A stretch of 8,928 nucleotides of DNA from CAZBWE01 sp964568985. GTDB lineage: Bacteria; Planctomycetota; Phycisphaerae; Sedimentisphaerales; Anaerobacaceae. Under the pieces are notes generated by a model. It ran no database searches. It was not told the origin of the DNA and saw nothing but the letters and a program-made list of their open reading frames with translations. Positions 1-6,450 of this stretch are shown one piece after another. Numbering within the stretch: position 1 is the first letter of the stretch; every line of letters begins with the position of its first letter. The position numbers and the translations under genes are program-made. The stretch spans positions 1 through 8,928 of the forward strand of contig CAZMSP010000082.1 of NCBI GenBank assembly GCA_964568985.1, in the 5' to 3' direction.

Positions 1-397
1 TATCGATTCTGCCCGGCTCGGCGAAGGCGTCCTTTATGGCTGATTTGGTTATAGCATTGAAAATCACACGATAGGTCTTTTCCTCCGGCACGCCGAGAAG
101 CTGCGCAAGATGCCACGCAATCGCCTCGCCTTCCCTGTCGAGGTCGGTTGCGAGGAATAGTTTGTCGCATTTTTTGGCGGCGGCTTTTAGGGAAGTTACG
201 GTGCGTTTTTTGCCGGGCATTATGTCGTAGGTGGGCTCGAAATTGTTTTCTATATCGACGTTTAGACCCTTCGAGGGCAAGTCGCGGATGTGGCCCATGG
301 AAGACTGGACGACGAAATCGGAGCCGAGGTACTTGTTAATCGTTTTGGCCTTGGCCGGCGATTCGACTATTACCAGAGATTTCTTATTTGAACTCAT
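1..397 (-). CDS. topA: DNA topoisomerase I, N-terminal part (cut by window edge)
   Basis: Type IA topoisomerase, which relaxes negatively supercoiled DNA by passing one strand through a transient 5'-phosphotyrosyl break. Translating the minus strand from ATG at 397 gives 132 residues, all within the N-terminal Toprim domain: VIVESPAKAKTI near residues 8-19 with the catalytic Glu, the SSMGHIRDLP segment, and the metal-binding DLDREGEAIAWH motif (DxDxE) near residue 80. These are hallmark TopA motifs. GGAG lies a few bases upstream of the ATG and supports this start. The active-site Tyr and any C-terminal zinc-finger domains are beyond the window. The next gene upstream on this strand is the pseudopilin, 133 bases away, so topA may have its own promoter. 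Confidence 0.96.
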   Translation of the reverse strand, partial: MSSNKKSLVIVESPAKAKTINKYLGSDFVVQSSMGHIRDLPSKGLNVDIENNFEPTYDIMPGKKRTVTSLKAAAKKCDKLFLATDLDREGEAIAWHLAQLLGVPEEKTYRVIFNAITKSAIKDAFAEPGRID

Positions 398-401
398 TTC
401 T

Positions 402-437
402 CCACTAATCGGCGTTTTTCACAATAAAATTTAGTGG
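402..437 (-). promoter_or_regulatory. Inverted repeat overlapping the topA ribosome binding site
   Basis: CCACTAA (402-408) and TTAGTGG (431-437) are perfect 7-bp inverted arms with 22 bases between them. In the topA leader, the arm next to the start codon runs into the ribosome binding site (TTAGTGGAGAA then ATG). A hairpin would therefore partly cover the Shine-Dalgarno sequence. The pairing is seen in the sequence; a regulatory role is inference. A second, weaker foldback (CTATG/CATAG with flanking TTGG/CCAA) lies at about 440-470. Confidence 0.35.
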
Positions 438-530
438 ACTTGGCCTGCCTATGGCATGGCATAGCCAACGTCATACGGCGAAATGGACAAGTACCAGTGC
501 TCTAAAAAAATACTGTTTTCAACGATTTCT

Positions 531-1289
531 TTAAGGAACGGGGCTAGGTTCGTAGCCCAGCTTCCCCCAGACGGATTTCTGCACCTTATGCAAATCTACA
601 TTGCCCGGCTGGGGAATTTTGTGGTCATCCCAGGTAGTCTCTGAAGTACGCTTGTCGTGCCACTTCCAGTATTCACTGTGTCCATCTGCGAAAGAGAAGG
701 TTGTCCCTTTGCTGTGTAGCTTCGGCGGAGGGTCAAACCACGCTTCCTTTGAATACAAAACACCCCAAGTTCCTTTACTCGGCGGGCATTCATCAAGAAA
801 GACCATCCTCTCAATCGGTCTGAGAATCTGATTTCTATTTGTAATTTTTAGGTCTGGAGTATGGAGATCCCAGCCGCAGAAACCATTCATCGAATCGGCT
901 ATGGTGTACGTCAGGCCGTATTTCCTCGGCGCATTTGGGCACCTGTAAAGTTTTACGATTTTGCAATATGGATACAGCTGTCCTTCTTCGATGGCTATGT
1001 GCCATTCCCACATAGTACTATCTATGTCGTTAGTGGGCCAGTGCACCCACCAAGTAGTCACGGGTGGCTTGCCTTCGTAACTTACATCACTGTTTACGAG
1101 CTTTCCACTGTTGTCATCTGCGTACAAAATCCATGCCAGTGTCAGCTGTTTCAGATTATGCAGACAAACAGCACGTTTGCCTTGCTCTCTGGCTGCTTTC
1201 AATGCCGGCATTAATATCGCCATTAATATCGCAATAACGGCAATTACCACCAAAAGCTCTATTAGCGTGAAAGCTCTGTATTTATTCAT
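531..1289 (-). CDS. Type II secretion-like pseudopilin with H-X9-DG domain
   Basis: A 252-residue prepilin-like protein. The N-terminus MNKYRAFTLIEL is a class III signal: short basic leader, cleavage expected between Ala6 and Phe7 (Ala replaces the usual Gly), Glu at +5 of the mature protein (Glu11), then a hydrophobic helix to about residue 30. The stretch ending LKQLTLAWILYADDN (residues 46-60) is typical of the planctomycete/lentisphaeral pseudopilin family. His192 and Asp202-Gly203 form an exact H-X9-DG motif near the C-terminus. It is expected to be cleaved by prepilin peptidase and assembled into a pseudopilus or secretion complex at the inner membrane. No good Shine-Dalgarno precedes the ATG. 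Such genes occur in many dispersed copies per genome, so the specific substrate cannot be inferred. No secretion-system partner genes are adjacent. Confidence 0.9.
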   Translation of the reverse strand: MNKYRAFTLIELLVVIAVIAILMAILMPALKAAREQGKRAVCLHNLKQLTLAWILYADDNSGKLVNSDVSYEGKPPVTTWWVHWPTNDIDSTMWEWHIAIEEGQLYPYCKIVKLYRCPNAPRKYGLTYTIADSMNGFCGWDLHTPDLKITNRNQILRPIERMVFLDECPPSKGTWGVLYSKEAWFDPPPKLHSKGTTFSFADGHSEYWKWHDKRTSETTWDDHKIPQPGNVDLHKVQKSVWGKLGYEPSPVP

Positions 1290-1479
1290 AATATAACTAA
1301 TTACCGATTTTACGAGGTATTCTTTTTACCAAAATTACACCTTTAGAACAAGTTAACTGTAGGCCATAAACGTGATTTTTCCTGAATAGCAATTCAAGGT
1401 GTTTGCTGATAAACTAAAACCGGCCTATATGAGCGCAAACAGAATCGTAAAGATTTTTCTTGCAAGACCAAGGAAGCTT

Positions 1480-2178
1480 TCATGCAGGCATTGTATCTAA
1501 TAATTGCCTAAGGAGATGTTTTAGTTCTCGGATGGCATTGCCACGATGAGAAATCGCGTTTTTTTCCTCGCGAGGCAACTGAGCAACGGTCTTATTCAAA
1601 CTCGGCACAAAGAAAATCGGGTCATAGCCGAAGCCGTTTTCCCCGATTTCTTTGTCAGCAATAAGGCCTTCGAGCGTTCCTTCGGTCTCGATAAGGATTT
1701 TTTCGGGGTTTGCCAAACATAAACAGCAGACAAATCTGGCCGTTCTTTTTTCCTTCGGTACAGATTCAAGAAGCCGTAAGACCTTGGCCATATTCTTGTG
1801 GTCGGTAGTTCGTCGCTCGTCGCTTGTCGCTCGTCGCTCGTAAAAACGGGCCACGCGGGCCGAGGCATGAGTCATAAATGCGCTGTTTTTGTCCTTCGTG
1901 CCGGAGAATCGCGCAGATTTAACGCCGGGCAGGCCGCCGAGTGCGTCAACTACCAGGCCTGAGTCATCGGCGATTGTCCATAGGCCGGTTTGCCCGGCGT
2001 AGCCGAGGGCTTTGGTGCGGGCGTTCTCCGTAAAGGTTAGGCCGTCTTCTTCAATCTCGGGGATATTTGGGAAATCGGACAGGCCAAGCCATTCGACATC
2101 CCCTCCCAGCATTTGCCTTATCTCTGCCAACTTCCCCGGATTTGTGCTCGCTACAAGTATCCTGCGTCGGCCTTTCAA
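1480..2178 (-). CDS. rdgB: XTP/dITP pyrophosphatase (RdgB/HAM1 family)
   Basis: House-cleaning enzyme that hydrolyses dITP, XTP and similar non-canonical purine nucleotides to monophosphates, keeping them out of DNA and RNA. Family motifs appear in order: STNPGK (residues 11-16), FTENA (49-53), DDSGL (71-75), GENGFGYDPIFF (179-190) and AISHRGNA (208-215). The protein has 232 residues against about 197-200 for E. coli RdgB. The excess is mainly one insertion between SARFSG (88-93) and KNMAKVL (128-134), part of which is encoded by a 7-bp tandem repeat. The start is TTG at 2178, overlapping the TGA of the endonuclease gene (TTGA). AGGAG at 2186-2190, seven bases upstream, supports it. It is the last gene of the array running from argB; no clear terminator is visible between 1290 and 1479. 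Confidence 0.94.
   Translation of the reverse strand: MKGRRRILVASTNPGKLAEIRQMLGGDVEWLGLSDFPNIPEIEEDGLTFTENARTKALGYAGQTGLWTIADDSGLVVDALGGLPGVKSARFSGTKDKNSAFMTHASARVARFYERRATSDERRTTDHKNMAKVLRLLESVPKEKRTARFVCCLCLANPEKILIETEGTLEGLIADKEIGENGFGYDPIFFVPSLNKTVAQLPREEKNAISHRGNAIRELKHLLRQLLDTMPA
1810..1841. repeat. 7-bp tandem repeat (TCGTCGC, about 4.6 copies) inside rdgB
   Basis: On the plus strand the units are 1810-1816, 1817-1823, 1824-1830 (one C-to-T change), 1831-1837 and a partial 1838-1841. Three units equal 21 bases, so read in the rdgB frame (minus strand) they give a seven-residue period, ERRATSD then ERRTT. The array sits within the extra segment of RdgB that ordinary family members lack. 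Gain or loss of one or two units would shift the reading frame. Confidence 0.9.
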
Positions 2179-2876
2179 TTTTTTTCTCCTAGTTGCATCT
2201 TCTTGAGTCTTTCAATCTCGGCCTCAATTTCTTTCAGGACTTCCTTGTTCGCAATCTCATCATCAACGCTGAAAATAATAAACACTTTTCCCCCGTATTT
2301 TCGTTCAAACTCTCTGAAGCTTGCTTTCATCCTCTCGGAAGGAGAATAGTTGCCGAAGTTTGCTTTGGCAGTTACAGGTTTTATCTGTATCCCGAATGCC
2401 TTATCACCCACCCAACCCAAATAGTCAATATCACCGGCATGGTCAAGCTCTGGGTCAGATTCAACAAATTTAACATCTGGAAATTCTTTTGCGAGATTAT
2501 AGGTTACAACAGATTTTTCCCTGTTGAATCCATCATATGTCCTGTTGATGGTCAGGTTATAGATATAGTCAATACAATCCTGCAGCGTCAATTGATTAAA
2601 TGCCTCCTGCCATTCGGGGATAACTATCTCTTTAATTTTTACATATAACCTCTCACCAAGCTCTTTGAGAACGTCTTTTGTAACTTTGGCAGGGTTTTTG
2701 CTGTCAGTATAGGCATTTCCCAAATACCATTTTTCCCATTCTTCTATAGATTTTGGCTGACATTCCCTAATCAGGGACATTACAGCCCCAACTTTGTTAG
2801 GCCGTGATAATTGGTAGGTTTGGCAGGCATAATTTAATACCTTTTCTTTTTTACCAAAATTTTTTGAGACTTTCAT
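2175..2876 (-). CDS. Putative type II restriction endonuclease, MjaI-like
   Basis: A 233-residue protein that I take to be the endonuclease partner of the adjacent methyltransferase. The central segment has a PD-(D/E)XK-like arrangement: Asp149 and Asp151 in HAGDIDYLGW, then GIQIKPVT with Gln164 and Lys166 (a QxK variant), followed by a beta strand KVFIIFSVDD (197-206) and a charged C-terminal helix. The GIQIKP signature and the size fit the MjaI family, whose members cleave CTAG; this assignment is from memory of the family and not from a search. The ATG at 2876 overlaps the methyltransferase TGA (ATGA), so the two are translationally coupled with the methylase made first. One counted 60-base line (2521-2580) is 37% GC, lower than the arg genes, which suggests transfer. 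It could be another PD-(D/E)XK nuclease of different specificity. Confidence 0.72.
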   Translation of the reverse strand: MKVSKNFGKKEKVLNYACQTYQLSRPNKVGAVMSLIRECQPKSIEEWEKWYLGNAYTDSKNPAKVTKDVLKELGERLYVKIKEIVIPEWQEAFNQLTLQDCIDYIYNLTINRTYDGFNREKSVVTYNLAKEFPDVKFVESDPELDHAGDIDYLGWVGDKAFGIQIKPVTAKANFGNYSPSERMKASFREFERKYGGKVFIIFSVDDEIANKEVLKEIEAEIERLKKMQLGEKN

Positions 2877-4174
2877 CTCTGATATGCCTCCTCTATTCCT
2901 GCCATGTTCGTAAATCTCTCTTTATATTCGAAATCCATTTCAGTATCAATTGATACTAACCCTTCTTTAACCAGATGAGCATTGATGAAAGTTTTGTTCT
3001 GGAGATACAAATAACATAACAGGTTATTTTGGTTGTCGTGTTTAACCTGTCCGAATTTCATAAACACTTTCTGCCCCTTTGTTTTTGTCTGCAAAAATTC
3101 AATGGCCTGAGCCTTCTTTTTAGTTTTTTCCTTTATTCCGAGCAGACGTATTTTCAGGCCGTTATCAAGTTCAAGTTCAGTAGGAGAGGTAACCTTTTTT
3201 ACACAATGATAGTTTTGTCTTTTTTTGCTGTTGCCATTGATTTTAGAGCCAAAGTGCAGTTTTCTCGGGTCGATTTTTTTGTCGAATTTTACAGGGTCTT
3301 TGAAAATATAGGGGAGTTTTTTTATTTCCTCCTTCCAGTTGATGTCATCTTCCCTGTTCTGTGCGAGTCCAAAATTAAACTTGCCAAAGAAACCTTTGTC
3401 TTTCAAAGCGAGTTTTTCTTTTATGACAGATACATAATCAGGATTTATCTCGTATCCTATCGAATTTCTTTCAAGATTCTTTGCTGTTAGTGTAGTTGTT
3501 CCACTGCCTAAGAACGGGTCAAGTATAGTATCATTAACAAAACTAAACATTTTCATTAGGCGGCGAGGTATCTCTTCAGGGAACACTGCTAAATGCTTAT
3601 CTTGTTTTTCTCCCGGGATGTTCCAATGGCCGGTAAACAGTTGATTCCACTCGTTTATTGTCAGCTTTGATTTTTCTTTGATTTCTTTGCTGACTCTTGG
3701 AGGATTACCGGGTTTTTTGAAAATCAAAATGAATTCATAATCAATCTTGACAATGCCATTTCGCGGATATGGAAAGGAACCCATTATCGTTGCGCCGCCG
3801 GTGGTATTGCAGGTCGTAACCTTTTGCCAGATTACCGCTCCCATATAATCAAAACCGATAGTTTCGCAGAACTTGATTATTTCAGTTCTTATAGGGATAA
3901 CTTTGTATCTTCCGTAGTAAACTGAGCGAGCAAACTGGTCTCCAATATTTATACATAACCGGCAGCCGTTTTCGAGGGCTCTATAGCATTCATTCCATAC
4001 AAGGTTCAGGTTATTTATATAATCCTCGTAAGTATCGTCAAAACCTATCTGGCCGCCGTTGCCGTAATCCTTTAGCTGCCAGTAAGGCGGAGATGTAATA
4101 ACGAGCTGAACAGACTTATCGGCCAGTTCAGTCATTTTTCTCGAATCACCGATTATGACTCTATGCTTTGTCAT
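2873..4174 (-). CDS. Site-specific DNA methyltransferase (probable N4-cytosine) with C-terminal SNase-like domain
   Basis: A 433-residue protein. Residues 1 to about 255 are an AdoMet-dependent amino-methyltransferase of the beta arrangement: motif IV TSPPYW (27-32) comes before motif I DPFLGSGTT (219-227), followed by GYEIN (240-244). SPPY favours N4-cytosine; N6-adenine is not excluded. Residues about 328-433 resemble staphylococcal nuclease: LKIRLLGI (340-347), a beta-strand hairpin, NNLLCYLYLQN (383-393) and INAHLVKEGL (397-406). By my alignment the nuclease Arg35 is kept (Arg343), but Asp40, Glu43 and Arg87 are replaced by Lys348, Thr351 and Asn384, so this domain is probably not catalytic and may bind DNA. 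It starts four bases after the argF stop and overlaps the endonuclease gene by four. Its likely role is to protect host DNA from that endonuclease. Two 60-base lines (3001, 3301) are 35-37% GC. Confidence 0.88.
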   Translation of the reverse strand: MTKHRVIIGDSRKMTELADKSVQLVITSPPYWQLKDYGNGGQIGFDDTYEDYINNLNLVWNECYRALENGCRLCINIGDQFARSVYYGRYKVIPIRTEIIKFCETIGFDYMGAVIWQKVTTCNTTGGATIMGSFPYPRNGIVKIDYEFILIFKKPGNPPRVSKEIKEKSKLTINEWNQLFTGHWNIPGEKQDKHLAVFPEEIPRRLMKMFSFVNDTILDPFLGSGTTTLTAKNLERNSIGYEINPDYVSVIKEKLALKDKGFFGKFNFGLAQNREDDINWKEEIKKLPYIFKDPVKFDKKIDPRKLHFGSKINGNSKKRQNYHCVKKVTSPTELELDNGLKIRLLGIKEKTKKKAQAIEFLQTKTKGQKVFMKFGQVKHDNQNNLLCYLYLQNKTFINAHLVKEGLVSIDTEMDFEYKERFTNMAGIEEAYQR

Positions 4175-4178
4175 AGAT

Positions 4179-5087
4179 TTAGCTCAAAAGTTTTTTCAAA
4201 AGCGCCCGTTGGAAGTGGAGGCGGTTTTCGGACTGGTCGAAAATAATCGAATTGGCTGACTCGGCAACCTCGTCAGTGATTTCAGACCCGCGGTGAGCAG
4301 GCAGACAGTGCATAATCTTAGCATTGGGCGCAGACTTGACCAACTCGGCATTTACCTGAAAACCTTCAAAATCTTTAATACGTTTTTTCTTTTCCTCTTC
4401 CTGGCCCATACTGACCCAGGTGTCGGTATAAATAATATCAGCGCCATTGACGGCGGCTTTGGGGTCGCTGGTCTGGCGGACACTATCAGCTGATATCTGA
4501 TTGGCCTTTTTGATTGATTCGGCATCAAGTTCGTAACCAGCCGGCGTCGCAATAACCATTTTCATACCCAGCTTGCTACAAGCAAATGCCAGCGAACGAG
4601 CAACGTTATTGCCGTCGCCAATATAGGCGAGCTTTATGCCTTCCGGTCGGCCGCAATGCTCTTTAATGGTCAGGGCATCAGCCATCGCCTGGCAGGGATG
4701 TAACCAATCTGTAAGGGCGTTTATTACCGGCACAGTTGCAAATTTTGCTAACTCGGTGACAGTTTCGTGCTCGAATGTCCGCGCCATTATGCCGTCAACA
4801 TATCGGCTCAGCACCCTTGCCATATCCTTGATGGGCTCACGCTTGCCGATGCCGCCGATATCTTCGGGCTTAACGTAGATTGCACTTCCGCCGAGGTCTG
4901 TCATAGCAACGTGGAAGCTGATTCGTGTTCGCAGACTCGGCTTCTCGAACAGCATTGCCAGGACCTTACCCGAAAGGCATAAATCATTGCCGGCTGCGCC
5001 ATATAAGTTCTTAAGTCCGGTACTTATACGCAGCAGCTCTTTAAGCTGCTCTGTGGAACAATCATATATGGAAAGAAAATCTTTCAT
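4179..5087 (-). CDS. argF: Ornithine carbamoyltransferase
   Basis: Cytoplasmic enzyme joining carbamoyl phosphate and ornithine to give citrulline in arginine synthesis. From ATG 5087 the protein has 302 residues, the usual length. Carbamoyl-phosphate site residues are in EKPSLRTR (48-55) and HPCQ (130-133). The ornithine loop DTWVSMGQE (222-230) and HCLPAHRG (260-267) separate it from aspartate and acetylornithine carbamoyltransferases. A longer reading frame to GTG 5123 exists, but its extra 12 codons lie in a repeat arm and add nothing family-like, so the internal ATG is preferred. No Shine-Dalgarno is evident. It follows argD after a 118-base spacer almost filled by an inverted-repeat element. 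Confidence 0.95.
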   Translation of the reverse strand: MKDFLSIYDCSTEQLKELLRISTGLKNLYGAAGNDLCLSGKVLAMLFEKPSLRTRISFHVAMTDLGGSAIYVKPEDIGGIGKREPIKDMARVLSRYVDGIMARTFEHETVTELAKFATVPVINALTDWLHPCQAMADALTIKEHCGRPEGIKLAYIGDGNNVARSLAFACSKLGMKMVIATPAGYELDAESIKKANQISADSVRQTSDPKAAVNGADIIYTDTWVSMGQEEEKKKRIKDFEGFQVNAELVKSAPNAKIMHCLPAHRGSEITDEVAESANSIIFDQSENRLHFQRALLKKLLS

Positions 5088-5098
5088 TTTTTTACTTT

Positions 5099-5208
5099 TA
5101 GCCACAGAGAACACAGAGGTCACAGAGAAAAATAAAAAAAGAATATAGATTCCTGCTTTCGCAGGAATGACACATAAAAATATTTGTGCCTTTGTGTCTT
5201 CGTGGCTA
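5099..5208. repeat. 110-bp inverted-repeat (MITE-like) element between argD and argF
   Basis: The ends are imperfect inverted repeats of 26-29 bp. Reading inward, the left arm (5099-5127) begins TAGCCACAGAGAACACAGAG and the right arm (reverse complement of 5183-5208) begins TAGCCACGAAGACACAAAGG. About 22 of 28 aligned columns match. The interior holds an 8-bp hairpin. The right arm supplies the TAG stop of argD, and the left arm lies 11 bases upstream of the argF ATG. Its arms closely match those of the second element at 8435-8600, which shows a repeat family. There is no ORF, so any movement would depend on an outside transposase or on another mechanism. Confidence 0.75.
5149..5168 (-). other. 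Perfect 8-bp hairpin within the argD-argF spacer
   Basis: ATTCCTGC (5149-5156), loop TTTC, GCAGGAAT (5161-5168). On the transcribed (minus) strand a U-rich stretch begins about seven bases after the stem (TTTTTTTATTTTT), so it could act as a weak intrinsic terminator or attenuator ahead of argF. The gap between stem and U-tract makes efficient termination doubtful, and it may just be a repeat core. Confidence 0.4.
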
Positions 5209-6387
5209 TTCCCTTTCAGTCAAAACTGTATCGAGGATATCGATGGCCTGGTCGAGCTGGCTTTTATTTACAATCATCGGCGGCATAAATCGCAGTACGG
5301 TGTCTTGTGTGCAGTTTATGCGCAGGCCTTTCTCGAGGCATTTGTCAACTATTTCTTTGCCTGAAATATTCAATTGGACACCTATCATCAAGCCGACACC
5401 ACGGACGCTGTCTATAATGTGATGTTTTTGTTTTAACTGCTGGAGCTTATCCATAGTGTATTGGCCGAGGTGCTCTGCGTTTTCCAGCAGATTCTCTTCT
5501 TCTATCGCTTCAATAACCGCAATACCGGCAGCGCACACCAGCGCATTTCCCCCAAACGTCGAGGCGTGTTTGCCCGGGACAAGTGAAGCTGCCACTTCTT
5601 CTTTGGCCATCATAGCCCCTATCGCAACGCCGCCGCCGAGCGCCTTTGCCATCGTCATAATATCCGGCTCAACGTCGAAATGCTGGTAGCCAAACCATTT
5701 GCCGGTCCTGCCGATACCCGTTTGAACTTCGTCGAAAATCACAAGCGCTCCATTCTCATCGCAGAGCCGGCGTATCGCCTGCAAGTATTCTTTCGTGGCC
5801 AGATTGATTCCGCCCTCACCCTGAATCGGCTCGACCATCACCGCCGCGACCTCATCACTAAAAGTCGCTTCCAGTGCCTTGGCATCGTTAAACGGCACAT
5901 AGCTGAATCCCGGCAATAGTGGCAATAATCCCTCGTGATGTTTCGACTGGGCTGTTGCAGTCAGTGTTGCGAAAGTGCGGCCGTGGAAACCGCCCTTGGC
6001 CGTAATAAACTTGTATTTGCCTCCCGATGTATGCAGACGTGCCAGTTTCAGCGCCGCTTCGTTGGCCTCTGCGCCGCTATTGCAGAAAAAGCACTTGCCT
6101 CCGAAGGCCCGTTCGCTTAACAGTTTTGCGAGTTTGCCCTGCGGCTCGGAGTAGAAGGTATTATCAATATGCAGAAGCTCTCCCGCCTGCTTTCGTATCG
6201 CCTCGACGACCTTCGGATGGCAGTGGCCGAGCGCACTGACGGCCCAGCCTGGAAACATATCCAGTATCTCATTGCCGTCGGCGTCATATAGATAGCAGCC
6301 CTGGCCCTTAACGATTACCCGCGGCAGCCGGCTATAATTGCCAATAACATATTTATCAAACAATTCGATTGTCTCCTTAGTATTCAT
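5206..6387 (-). CDS. argD: Acetylornithine aminotransferase
   Basis: PLP-dependent class III aminotransferase that converts N-acetylglutamate semialdehyde to N-acetylornithine, with glutamate as amino donor. From ATG 6387 it has 393 residues, normal for the family. The motifs are the cofactor phosphate-binding segment NSGAEANEAA (103-112), the GGFHGRT segment, FDEVQTGIGRTG with the Asp that contacts the PLP ring nitrogen (Asp219), and the Schiff-base lysine in TMAKALGGG (Lys248). The frame remains open to ATG 6411, but NTKETIELFDKYVIGNYSR is the usual N-terminus, so the shorter form is chosen. The stop codon TAG is contributed by a repeat arm (5206-5208). It lies 63 bases after argB in the same direction. 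Succinyl-diaminopimelate aminotransferase activity is possible as a side function. Confidence 0.94.
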   Translation of the reverse strand: MNTKETIELFDKYVIGNYSRLPRVIVKGQGCYLYDADGNEILDMFPGWAVSALGHCHPKVVEAIRKQAGELLHIDNTFYSEPQGKLAKLLSERAFGGKCFFCNSGAEANEAALKLARLHTSGGKYKFITAKGGFHGRTFATLTATAQSKHHEGLLPLLPGFSYVPFNDAKALEATFSDEVAAVMVEPIQGEGGINLATKEYLQAIRRLCDENGALVIFDEVQTGIGRTGKWFGYQHFDVEPDIMTMAKALGGGVAIGAMMAKEEVAASLVPGKHASTFGGNALVCAAGIAVIEAIEEENLLENAEHLGQYTMDKLQQLKQKHHIIDSVRGVGLMIGVQLNISGKEIVDKCLEKGLRINCTQDTVLRFMPPMIVNKSQLDQAIDILDTVLTERE

Positions 6388-6416
6388 AATTCGTATCTCA
6401 CACTCAGTCATTGCGA

Positions 6417-6441
6417 GCCCTGCACCAAATTGGTGCGGGGC
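6417..6441. repeat. Hairpin in the argB-argD spacer
   Basis: GCCCTGCACC (6417-6426), loop AAATT, GGTGCGGGGC (6432-6441): a 10-bp stem with one T-G pair. On the argB/argD transcript no U-tract follows, so it is not a standard terminator. It may stabilise mRNA or slow ribosomes or polymerase between argB and argD. The adjoining CAGTCATTGCGAG looks like part of a wider dispersed palindrome, though only one copy is in this window. Confidence 0.5.
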
Positions 6442-6450
6442 GTTATAGTA

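Noticed and set aside
1810..1841. CRISPR-like short repeats
   Set aside because: The units are seven bases long, contiguous with no spacers, and lie inside a coding gene.
2193..2648. Plus-strand ORF of 151 codons opposite the endonuclease
   Set aside because: Shadow of the minus-strand gene, no motif, and it conflicts with a gene joined by overlaps on both sides.
3029..3490. Plus-strand ORF of 153 codons opposite the methyltransferase
   Set aside because: Phe-rich antisense of an AT-rich Lys/Glu-rich gene, as expected for a shadow.
4179..5123. argF starting at GTG 5123
   Set aside because: The extra 12 codons are the translation of the repeat arm; family alignment begins at the ATG at 5087.
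5149..5168. Strong intrinsic terminator ending the argBD transcript
   Set aside because: The U-rich run begins about seven bases after the stem, so a standard terminator is not supported; kept only as a hairpin with possible weak effect.
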